A stretch of 5,251 nt of DNA from JAYZDP01 sp036337765 (GTDB taxonomy: Bacteria; Acidobacteriota; Thermoanaerobaculia; Multivoradales; Multivoraceae): assembly GCA_036337765.1 (NCBI GenBank), contig JAYZDP010000155.1:1-5251 (forward strand), written 5' to 3'. Of the stretch, positions 1 to 5,251 are shown in pieces. The number at the start of each line of letters is the position of its first letter. The stretch's first letter is position 1. The notes beneath the pieces are model-generated. The model worked only from the letters and a program-made list of their open reading frames with translations. It was not told the DNA's origin and did not search any database. The translations under genes were made by a program, and so were the position numbers.

Positions 1-94
1 AACCTGACAAGTAGTCGACGATCCGATCGATCACGGCATAGCCGAGGCGCCGCATCTCTTCGGCGCCGGGGTCCAGGGGTAGACGCTCGGGCAC
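1..94 (-). CDS. PLP-dependent group II (aromatic amino acid type) decarboxylase, N-terminal fragment
   Basis: This reading frame is open from a GTG at 94-92 to the window edge and gives 31 codons. After a short leader it reads LDPGAEEMRRLGYA and then VIDRIVDYLSG. That pattern (Asp-Pro, Glu-Glu, an Arg-Arg-Leu-Gly, a hydrophobic-Asp pair and a terminal Asp-Tyr-Leu) is how group II pyridoxal-phosphate decarboxylases begin, for example DOPA/tyrosine/tryptophan decarboxylases, where it forms the first dimer-interface helix. Those enzymes remove the carboxyl group of L-amino acids in the cytoplasm. The PLP lysine and all catalytic residues lie outside the window, so substrate cannot be judged. The GTG is 10 nt after the stop of the preceding gene, suggesting co-transcription. 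No good Shine-Dalgarno site precedes it. The ATG at 55-53 is in frame but would remove half of the conserved helix region. The family call rests on a short stretch of recognised pattern only. Confidence 0.6.
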   Translation of the reverse strand, partial: MPERLPLDPGAEEMRRLGYAVIDRIVDYLSG

Positions 95-104
95 GTGGGC
101 CCCG

Positions 105-893
105 CTAGCGCTGAAGCGGCGGAGCGGATCCCCCCAGGAAGGGGCGGTCAGGAGCCCTGAAAGAACTGCGATTGCTGGGGTTCGGAGCCGTGGCCCGGGG
201 CGCGGGGCGCGCTACAGGACCCAGTCGCGGTAACACGGGAGCGCGGGATGCCAAAGTGGGCGCAGCCGCCACGTAGCCCGATCCCCAGTAGTAGGGCTGA
301 TAGTAGGGGCCGTAGACCGGTCGCGTCTCTTGGCTCCGGACCTGGAGTGGCGCCAGGCGCGCGTCCTGGAGTCTCCCCTCGAGATCCATGGCGCGCCGCT
401 GGACCTCGAGCGCCTCGATACGGGCCCACTCCGACGACGCGATCCAGCGTCCACGGTAGTAGAGCTGCCTTCGCCGCTCGTGGCACTCGAGCTCGGTCAG
501 CCACTTACCGTCGCACTCGACCTGGCCGAGCCGTCGCCGCGCCTCCTCATGGCCGGGATCGATGCGGACGACTTCGCCGAGGATGCGGCGCGCCAGGGTA
601 CTCGCTCCAGCCGCCTCGACCCGAAGCGCCAGATCGAAGCGACCTGCCGCGTCGTCGTTAGACAGGGTGCGCAGCTCGTCGTCGGCCAGAGACTCGGACG
701 AGGCCGCACTCTCGACTCTTTCGCTCAGACCTGCGGGCAGCTGCAACGTGCCGCCGGCAGTGGTGATCTCGAAGTCGCCGTTCGCCAGGGTTTGTGATGT
801 GCCCTGCAGACGGTTGCCGTTTTCCAGATACACCCAGTCAGCGCTCGCCGGAACGGCGAGGAGCAGGCAGAGGGTGCGCAGCAGCGTCTTCAC
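105..893 (-). CDS. Secreted protein of unknown function with helical-hairpin region and tandem GxW motifs
   Basis: I do not recognise a named family. The 262-residue product starts with a clear signal peptide (Lys2/Arg6, hydrophobic stretch Leu8-Val14, cleavage likely after Ala-Ser-Ala18), so it should be exported. There is a Cys at 9 but no lipobox, so it is not a lipoprotein. Residues 19-60 (DWVYLENGNRLQG onward) look like a small beta-rich module of the 'D-x-V-x-L-x-N-G-x-x-L-x-G' kind seen in exported proteins of Acidobacteriota and Planctomycetota. Residues 84-123 form a helical hairpin resembling one TPR-like unit (RFDLALRVEAAG, then VRIDPGHEEARRRLG). Two related motifs follow, DGKWLTELE (128-136) and RGRWIASSE (147-155). 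Residues 158-185 are helical and charged. The tail from about 190 is low complexity: a Tyr-rich patch at 194-207, then Pro/Ala/Arg-rich sequence. The start is GTG at 893-891: the frame upstream is open back to the stop at 930 but holds no ATG, GTG or TTG. No strong ribosome site is seen. A structural or cell-envelope scaffold role is possible but unproven. Confidence 0.75.
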   Translation of the reverse strand: MKTLLRTLCLLLAVPASADWVYLENGNRLQGTSQTLANGDFEITTAGGTLQLPAGLSERVESAASSESLADDELRTLSNDDAAGRFDLALRVEAAGASTLARRILGEVVRIDPGHEEARRRLGQVECDGKWLTELECHERRRQLYYRGRWIASSEWARIEALEVQRRAMDLEGRLQDARLAPLQVRSQETRPVYGPYYQPYYWGSGYVAAAPTLASRAPVLPRLGPVARPAPRATAPNPSNRSSFRAPDRPFLGGSAPPLQR

Positions 894-929
894 GAGTCGG
901 TCGATCTGAACCTGGTCGGAGGCTCGAGC

Positions 930-1107
930 TCAGCTCTCGGGTTCTTTGCGTTTGAGAACCTGATCGAGGAAGTCACGGCTGAGCTTCTGGGTGCTGTCGC
1001 TGAACACCTGGAAGGACTCTTCGCACTTCGGGCACTGCACCATCTTGTAGTGCTGGGCCTCGACGACATCGACCTTCTCGTTGCAGTGGGGGCCAGGTGG
1101 TCTCCAT
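930..1107 (-). pseudogene. Small zinc-ribbon protein, disrupted by one extra base (frameshift or sequencing error)
   Basis: Starting at the ATG at 1107-1105, the frame reads METTWPPLQ and stops early at 973 (44 codons of unconvincing sequence). If one G of the TGG codon is removed (an extra C among 1093-1094 on the plus strand, just after a run of five G), the gene reads METTCPHCNEKV and continues without interruption to TGA at 932-930. This gives 58 residues. The corrected product has a Cys5-x2-Cys8 and Cys25-x2-Cys28 pair (CPHC and CPKC, followed by EESFQVF), the layout of a single zinc ribbon, then a charged helical tail rich in Lys, Asp and Glu. The total length of 178 nt is 59 codons plus one base, which fits a single insertion. 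Such small ribbons bind one zinc ion and are usually cytoplasmic; partner and role are unknown. The gene sits 32 nt after the AbgT stop and 36 nt before the next start, so it looks like an operon member. Whether the lesion is real cannot be decided here. Confidence 0.72.
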
Positions 1108-1110
1108 CGA

Positions 1111-1129
1111 CGCCTAGTATAGCCAGGCG
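1111..1129 (-). promoter_or_regulatory. Short hairpin just upstream of the zinc-ribbon start
   Basis: In the 32-nt gap between the transporter stop and the small ATG, the minus strand can fold as CGCCTGG, loop CTATA, CTAGGCG: seven pairs including one G-U. The 3' arm holds AGG, the only Shine-Dalgarno-like triplet before the ATG (5 nt spacing), so the fold could hide the ribosome site. The same stretch holds TATACT (1121-1116), which resembles a -10 box, but no -35 box is seen at the right distance. There is no T-tract, so it is not an intrinsic terminator. The stem is short and could arise by chance in GC-rich DNA. Confidence 0.25.
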
Positions 1130-1139
1130 GCCGTGGCGG

Positions 1140-2675
1140 CTACGGATACGAATAGGTCGCGGCGATCCCTAGTGGAATGCCGAGTGCCCAGTAAGCGAGC
1201 AGGAAGAGGATCCACAGGGCGAGAAACCCAACCGAGTAGGGGAGCATGAGCGAGGTAACCGTGCCGATGCCGGTCTTTTTCACCCAGCGTTGGCTGAATG
1301 CCACGACGAGGGGGAAGTACGGCATGAGCGGTGTGACGATGTTGGTCGTCGAGTCGCCAACCCGGTAGGCCGCCTGGGTGAGCTCTGGCGACAGGCCGAC
1401 CTGCATCAGCACCGGTACGAAGATCGGCGCCAGCAGCGCCCACTTGCCGGACGCCGAGCCGACCAGGAGGTTGACGAGCGCGGTAAGCAGGATGATGCCG
1501 ACGATCGTGATGGCACTCGGCAGACCGAGAAACTTGAGGAAGTCGGCCCCCTTGACGGCGAGCAGCGCGCCGAGGTTCGATCGGCCGAAGGCGGCTGTGA
1601 ACTGTGCGCAGAAGAACACCATGGCAAGGTAGTAGCCCATGGTGCTCATCGATTTCGCCATGCCTTCGATGATGTCGCGGTGGGTCTTGACCGTGCCTGC
1701 GACATAGCCGTAGACCGCTCCGGGGATCAGAAAGAGCAGGAAGATGAGCGGCACGATCGACTGCATGAGCGGTGCCGCGAAGGCGGTGATCTCGCCGCTC
1801 GGCGAGCGCAGAGGTGAGTCGTCGGGAGCAACCGCCCAGGCCAAGAGTGCGAGCCCGACCGCCATCGTAACGACACCGGCTACCAACCCTCGACGCTCGC
1901 TTGCCTGGAGCGACTCCATGCGGGCGCCGGCGGCTTCGTCGCCGTCAACTTGGGTCGAAGCCAGACGCGGCTCGATGATGCGGTCGGTGATGTACCAGCC
2001 GACCGAGATGACGAGCAGGCTCGACGCGCCGGTAAAGGCGAGGTTCGAGAGCGGATTGACTTCCCGCGCCGGATCGATGATCTGTGCGGCCTGCTGGGTG
2101 AAGCCTTGCAGCAAGGGGTCGATGCCAGAGGGGATGAAGTTGGCGGCGAATCCCCCCGAGACGCCGGCGAAGGCACAGGCGATACCCGCCAGCGGGTGGC
2201 GGCCCGCAACGAAGAAGACGATGCCGCCGAGTGGCACCACCAGGACGTAACCGGCGTCGGCGGCGGTATGCGAGACGATCGCCACCAGCAGCAGCGTTGG
2301 CGTCAGGAGCGCCTTCGGCGTGATGCCGAGCAGCGCCTTCAACGCGGCGTTGATGAAGCCGGTGTGCTCGGCGACACCGACTCCGAGCAGGGCTACCAGA
2401 ACCACGCCGAGGGGAGCGAAGCTCGTGAACGTCGAAACCATCCCGGACAGGAACGAGGCCAGGCTGGTGCCGGTCAGCTGGTTCTGGATCGAGAGCAGGC
2501 GCTCTCCGTCCACCGCCGGCACCGAGAACTCGTAGCCCGAGAGGAGCACCGACAGAGCCCAGACGATGCCGAGCGCCAGCACGAAGAGCGCCGCGGGGTC
2601 GGGGAGTCGGTTGCCCAGTCGTTCGACTCCAGCGAGGAGTCGTTCCACCGCGCTCGGCTTCGTAGGGTCAGGCAC
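1140..2675 (-). CDS. AbgT-family transporter (p-aminobenzoyl-glutamate uptake or antimetabolite efflux type)
   Basis: The product is a 511-residue inner-membrane carrier, about the size of E. coli AbgT (508) and gonococcal MtrF. Family signatures run in order: NRLPDPAALF (22-31), GVGVAEHTG (98-106), HTAADAGYV (136-144), GRHPLAGIACAFAGVSGGFAAN (158-179), IDPLL (186-190), FGRSNLGALLAVKGADFL (363-380), GSASGKWALLAPIFVP (406-421), AAYRVGDSTTN (435-445) and TPLMPYFPLV (448-457). Ser409, Trp412, Arg438, Asp441 and Pro449 have the same spacing as MtrF Ser417, Trp420, Arg446, Asp449 and Pro457, and Asp187 may match MtrF Asp193 (from memory, not aligned). The conserved core therefore looks intact. Long hydrophobic segments are spread from about 29 to 500, with a charged cytoplasmic loop at about 232-262. 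AbgT imports p-aminobenzoyl-glutamate; MtrF and YdaH are reported to export sulfonamides. Sequence alone does not tell which applies here. The start is GTG at 2675-2673: an in-frame TGA lies 15 nt upstream and the next Met is residue 79. GAGAAG lies about 11 nt before it. Confidence 0.93.
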   Translation of the reverse strand: MPDPTKPSAVERLLAGVERLGNRLPDPAALFVLALGIVWALSVLLSGYEFSVPAVDGERLLSIQNQLTGTSLASFLSGMVSTFTSFAPLGVVLVALLGVGVAEHTGFINAALKALLGITPKALLTPTLLLVAIVSHTAADAGYVLVVPLGGIVFFVAGRHPLAGIACAFAGVSGGFAANFIPSGIDPLLQGFTQQAAQIIDPAREVNPLSNLAFTGASSLLVISVGWYITDRIIEPRLASTQVDGDEAAGARMESLQASERRGLVAGVVTMAVGLALLAWAVAPDDSPLRSPSGEITAFAAPLMQSIVPLIFLLFLIPGAVYGYVAGTVKTHRDIIEGMAKSMSTMGYYLAMVFFCAQFTAAFGRSNLGALLAVKGADFLKFLGLPSAITIVGIILLTALVNLLVGSASGKWALLAPIFVPVLMQVGLSPELTQAAYRVGDSTTNIVTPLMPYFPLVVAFSQRWVKKTGIGTVTSLMLPYSVGFLALWILFLLAYWALGIPLGIAATYSYP

Positions 2676-2742
2676 TGGGCGGCCATCTTCTCAGTCACCG
2701 AGAGGGCGCTGCAATAGCGATCTCCGGTGGGCCTCGCGCTAC

Positions 2743-2755
2743 GGCGGCCGCCGCC
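2743..2755 (-). repeat. GC-only inverted repeat after the permease stop
   Basis: Immediately after the permease stop codon the minus strand reads GGCGG-CGG-CCGCC, which can form a five-pair hairpin with a three-base loop. It overlaps a 12-base perfect palindrome (CGGCGGCCGCCG, 2742-2753). No T-run follows, so it is not a standard intrinsic terminator. It could slow transcription or protect a 3' end, but palindromes of this size are common in sequence this rich in G and C. The rest of the 81-nt gap (2676-2756) shows no convincing promoter. Confidence 0.3.
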
Positions 2756-2756
2756 T

Positions 2757-5219
2757 TCAGGCGCGCAGAGAGCGGGCTGGATCGGTGAGCGAGGCGCGCC
2801 GCGCCGGCACCAGGCTCGCCGCCGCCGAGATTGCGAGCGGCGCCAGCGGTACTGTCGCGAAAACCAGTGGGTCGAGGGGATCGACCTGATAGAGGACGGC
2901 CTCCATCAGCCGGGTCGCCGCGGCCGCTCCGATCAACCCGGTCACGCATCCGACGCCGGCGAGCAGCAGGCCCTCGCGCAGCACCATCCTGCGCACGTCG
3001 GTCCTCTGCGCGCCGAACGCCATCCGAATGGCGATCTCACGAAGCCTCTGACTCACCGTGTAAGAAACGACTCCATAAAGTCCGATCGCACCGAGCAGGA
3101 GCGCCACGCCCGCCGAGATGAGTAGCAGCACCATCGAGAAGCCGAGTCGTGCGGTCGACCGGTCGAGCTTGCTCGACATGGCCTCCAGCCCTGCGATTGG
3201 CAAGTTCGGGTCGACGCCCCAGACGGTGCTGCGGATCTGGCCCGCGAGATCGGCGGGCCGCAGGCGGGTTTCGACGACGTAGGACAGCGCCGACGGCGAC
3301 TGCTGCTCGTCGCCATCCCGATCCCCTTTGGTGATCAGAGGGTAGTAGACCAGCTTGGAGGGCTCCTGGCGCAGGTCGGGGGAGCGGATGTCTCCGACCT
3401 CGCCGATAACGATGTACCAGTCGGCGGTGTCCTCGGGGGCGGCTCCCTGGCGCAGTCGCTTGCCGAGCGCACTCGACTCGGGCCAGAAGAAGCGTGCAAC
3501 CGTCTCGCTGATGACGATCGAGCGTGCCGCCTGACGGTGGTCGTCGTCGTTGAAGGCGCGGCCTTCGAGAAGAGGTATGCCGAGGGTCGAGAAGTAGTCG
3601 CTCGAGGCGTACTGAAAGTAGAGCACCTGGGGCGGTTCGCCTTCAACGAATGGAAAGTCCTCGACGGCATGGCCGCTGGCGCTTTCCTGTCCGTCCAGGG
3701 GCAGGCCGCTGGCTGCCCCTACGGAACTTACGCCTGGCAGGGTGCGCAGCTCGCGCAGGATGCCATCGTGAAAGCGAAGGCGGTCCCGAGCGTCGGGGTA
3801 AGACTCGCGCGGCAGCGAGAGGGTGAAGTTGATGACGTCACTGGCATCGAAGCCAGGATGGGTGCTGGCGAGGCGACGGAAGCTCAGCGCCGAGAGTCCC
3901 GACGAGATCAGAAGCACGAGCGAGATCGCCACCTGGCCGACCACGAGTGCCCCACGCAGCTTGCGCCTGCCGCGGCCGGCGGTGGTGCGCAGGCCCGACT
4001 CGGTAAGCTCGGTGGCGAGTCCGGGAACAGTCGTGCGGAGGGCCGGCAACAGGCCGAAAAGCACGGCCGCGAGCACGCTCGCCCCGACACAAAAGCCATA
4101 GACCTTGCCGTCAAAGGAGTGCTCGGTGAGTCGCGGCAGGGCGTCCGCGGCGAGTGCGATGATGAGCCGGGTCACGGCGGCCGCCAGGGCCAGGCCGAGC
4201 GCTCCGGCGAGGCTCGCCAGCAACAGGCTCTCGACCAAGAAGCCGAGCACCAGCGAGCCTCGAGTCTCCCCGAGCGCGCTGCGGATGGCGATTTCCTGGT
4301 GGCGCCCCTCCGCACGGACCAGAAACAGATTGGCGACGTTGGCGCAGGCGATTAAGAAGATCATGCCGACCGCCCCGAGCACGACCATGAGAGCTGTGCG
4401 GACATCGCCGATCTCGTCTTCTCGCATGTCGTGGACGAGCGCTGCGAAGCCGGCTTGCAGCAAGATGCCGACCGCCGGATCCTCGGGAAACGCCTCGGGC
4501 AGCGCAGCAAGGAGTCTGGAGAGATCACCCTCCGCCGACTCCAGCTCGAATCCGGGACGCAGCCTGGCGATTCCCTGCGCCGAGAACTCGCCGATGGGCG
4601 CCCGATCACGGTCGAGCTCCATCGGCAGCCAGAGCTCGGTATCGGAGGACGGGAAGCGAAAGGTCGCCGGCATGACACCGACGATCTCTCGCGTCACGCC
4701 CTCGCTGCGCAGCCGGCGGCCGACGATCGCAGGGTCGCCGCCGAAACGCCGCTGCCAGAGCTCGTGGGAGAGGACGATGACCGGCTCGGAACCGGGCTCC
4801 TCGTCACTCTCGAGAATCGGGCGACCCAGAAGCGGGGGGACCTGCAGGACATCGAAGGTCGAGCCGGTGACGTGGGCGCCGTCGATCCGCTCAGGCTCCC
4901 CACCGTCGGTAAGCGTGAACTTGCGCGGGTTGACAAGGCCCACGGCGGTGAAGGCGCGCTGTTCGTCCCGGTAGTGCAGGTACAGACCGGGAGACATCGG
5001 GATTTGCTCCAGCTCCAGCCCCGGTGCGGTATGCCACAGTCCGACCAGCCCTTCGGCTTCCGGGAACGGAAGGGGCCGCAGTAGCACCGTGTTGACCAGA
5101 GAGAAGATCGCCACCGTCGAGCCGATGCCGATCGCCAGTGTGAGAATGGCGATGGCGGCGAATCCCGGTGCTGTGCGGAGGCGGCGATCGGCGGACCGCA
5201 GAGAAGAACACAGTGTCAT
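2757..5219 (-). CDS. ADOP-type duplicated permease (MacB/FtsX-like, no fused ATPase)
   Basis: The 820-residue product has two tandem copies of the MacB periplasmic core plus FtsX permease unit. Copy 1: membrane segment at about 19-47 (FAAIAILTLAIGIGSTVAIF, then LRPLPFPE), periplasmic domain about 50-265 with LSHELWQRRFGGDP and VGVMPATFRFP, then three segments near 275-301, 320-357 and 373-393, with EIAIRSALGETR (309-320) between. Copy 2: segment at about 421-443, periplasmic domain about 450-690 with GIPLLEGRAFNDDD and VIGEVGDIRSPDL, then segments near 692-720, 750-770 and 785-805, with REIAIRMAFGAQ (727-738) and the closing PARRASLTDPARSLRA. No Walker motifs are present, hence 'orphan' permease. 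Related MacB/LolC/FtsX proteins couple ATP hydrolysis in a partner to export or lipoprotein release; the ADOP role is unknown. The long cytoplasmic N-terminal extension found in many ADOP members is absent. The ATG at 5219 is preceded by an in-frame TGA 15 nt upstream, which fixes the start; the ribosome site is weak. Confidence 0.93.
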   Translation of the reverse strand: MTLCSSLRSADRRLRTAPGFAAIAILTLAIGIGSTVAIFSLVNTVLLRPLPFPEAEGLVGLWHTAPGLELEQIPMSPGLYLHYRDEQRAFTAVGLVNPRKFTLTDGGEPERIDGAHVTGSTFDVLQVPPLLGRPILESDEEPGSEPVIVLSHELWQRRFGGDPAIVGRRLRSEGVTREIVGVMPATFRFPSSDTELWLPMELDRDRAPIGEFSAQGIARLRPGFELESAEGDLSRLLAALPEAFPEDPAVGILLQAGFAALVHDMREDEIGDVRTALMVVLGAVGMIFLIACANVANLFLVRAEGRHQEIAIRSALGETRGSLVLGFLVESLLLASLAGALGLALAAAVTRLIIALAADALPRLTEHSFDGKVYGFCVGASVLAAVLFGLLPALRTTVPGLATELTESGLRTTAGRGRRKLRGALVVGQVAISLVLLISSGLSALSFRRLASTHPGFDASDVINFTLSLPRESYPDARDRLRFHDGILRELRTLPGVSSVGAASGLPLDGQESASGHAVEDFPFVEGEPPQVLYFQYASSDYFSTLGIPLLEGRAFNDDDHRQAARSIVISETVARFFWPESSALGKRLRQGAAPEDTADWYIVIGEVGDIRSPDLRQEPSKLVYYPLITKGDRDGDEQQSPSALSYVVETRLRPADLAGQIRSTVWGVDPNLPIAGLEAMSSKLDRSTARLGFSMVLLLISAGVALLLGAIGLYGVVSYTVSQRLREIAIRMAFGAQRTDVRRMVLREGLLLAGVGCVTGLIGAAAATRLMEAVLYQVDPLDPLVFATVPLAPLAISAAASLVPARRASLTDPARSLRA

Positions 5220-5251
5220 GCGCTTTCGAGATCAACGCCTGGCGAGCGTTC
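5216..5251 (-). CDS. Possible 3' end of an upstream gene overlapping the permease start
   Basis: From the window edge one minus-strand frame reads 11 codons (ERSPGVDLESA) and ends at TGA 5218-5216, sharing ATGA with the permease start codon. This four-base overlap is typical of translationally coupled genes, and the permease lacks a good ribosome site of its own, which fits. ADOP permease genes often follow PadR-type regulators, so such a regulator is one candidate, but 11 residues cannot identify a family. A second frame is also open through this stretch, so the tail may not be real. Confidence 0.3.
   Translation of the reverse strand, partial: ERSPGVDLESA

Noticed and set aside
330..797. 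Plus-strand open frame of 155 codons opposite the secreted protein
   Set aside because: It looks fairly protein-like in parts, but the minus strand has a signal peptide, ordered motifs and operon spacing, which explain the region better.
973..1107. Uncorrected 44-codon ORF starting METTWPPLQ
   Set aside because: After the first few codons it is Arg/Pro/Gln-rich frame-shifted sequence; the alternative frame gives a coherent zinc ribbon.
1114..1443. Minus-strand 109-codon frame overlapping the AbgT 3' end
   Set aside because: Arg/Gly/Ala/His-rich out-of-frame reading fully inside the AbgT gene except for a few bases; no domain signal.
1950..2717. Plus-strand open frame of 255 codons opposite the AbgT gene
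   Set aside because: Its product is low-quality Arg/Glu/Gln/Gly-rich sequence with no domain pattern, as expected antisense to a GC-rich gene; the minus-strand product shows many AbgT signatures.
2742..2753. GC palindrome as a transcription terminator for the permease
   Set aside because: No T-tract follows and the stem is short, so it does not meet the pattern of an intrinsic terminator.
3537..4974. Two long plus-strand open frames (272 and 289 codons) opposite the permease
   Set aside because: Both are antisense shadows with biased composition (Glu/Arg/Gln-rich, Ser/Arg-rich); the permease motifs on the other strand run unbroken through the region.

Overview
This is a GC-rich bacterial window (roughly 65% G+C by eye) in which every supportable gene lies on the minus strand, so the reading order runs from high to low coordinates. 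The best clue to the source is the 820-residue duplicated permease at 2757-5219. Its architecture is that of the ADOP family (acidobacterial duplicated orphan permease), which points to Acidobacteriota or a similar soil or sediment lineage such as Gemmatimonadota. This is inferred from family distribution, and no marker gene confirms it.

Layout in transcription order. (1) The last 11 codons of a possible upstream gene may end at 5216 in an ATGA overlap with the permease. (2) 5219-2757 is the ADOP/MacB-FtsX-like permease. (3) After an 81-nt gap holding a small GC palindrome, 2675-1140 is an AbgT-family transporter starting at GTG. (4) After 32 nt, 1107-930 encodes a 58-residue zinc-ribbon protein, but the sequence as given carries one extra base in the first Cys codon. 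It must be read as a frameshifted gene or a sequencing error. (5) After 36 nt, 893-105 is a secreted protein of unknown function starting at GTG. (6) After 10 nt, 94-1 appears to be the first 31 codons of a PLP-dependent (aromatic amino acid type) decarboxylase cut by the window edge.

The genes are tightly packed and co-directional, so one or two transcripts are plausible, but no clear promoter or terminator is visible and the functions do not form an obvious pathway. The two large genes are both inner-membrane transport proteins (an orphan permease and an AbgT carrier implicated in aminobenzoate/antimetabolite transport). I see no RNA genes, CRISPR array, insertion sequence or attachment site. 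No stretch over 300 bases lacks a gene. I do not see convincing evidence of a new multi-gene system. The most concrete oddity is the single-base disruption of the small zinc-ribbon gene.
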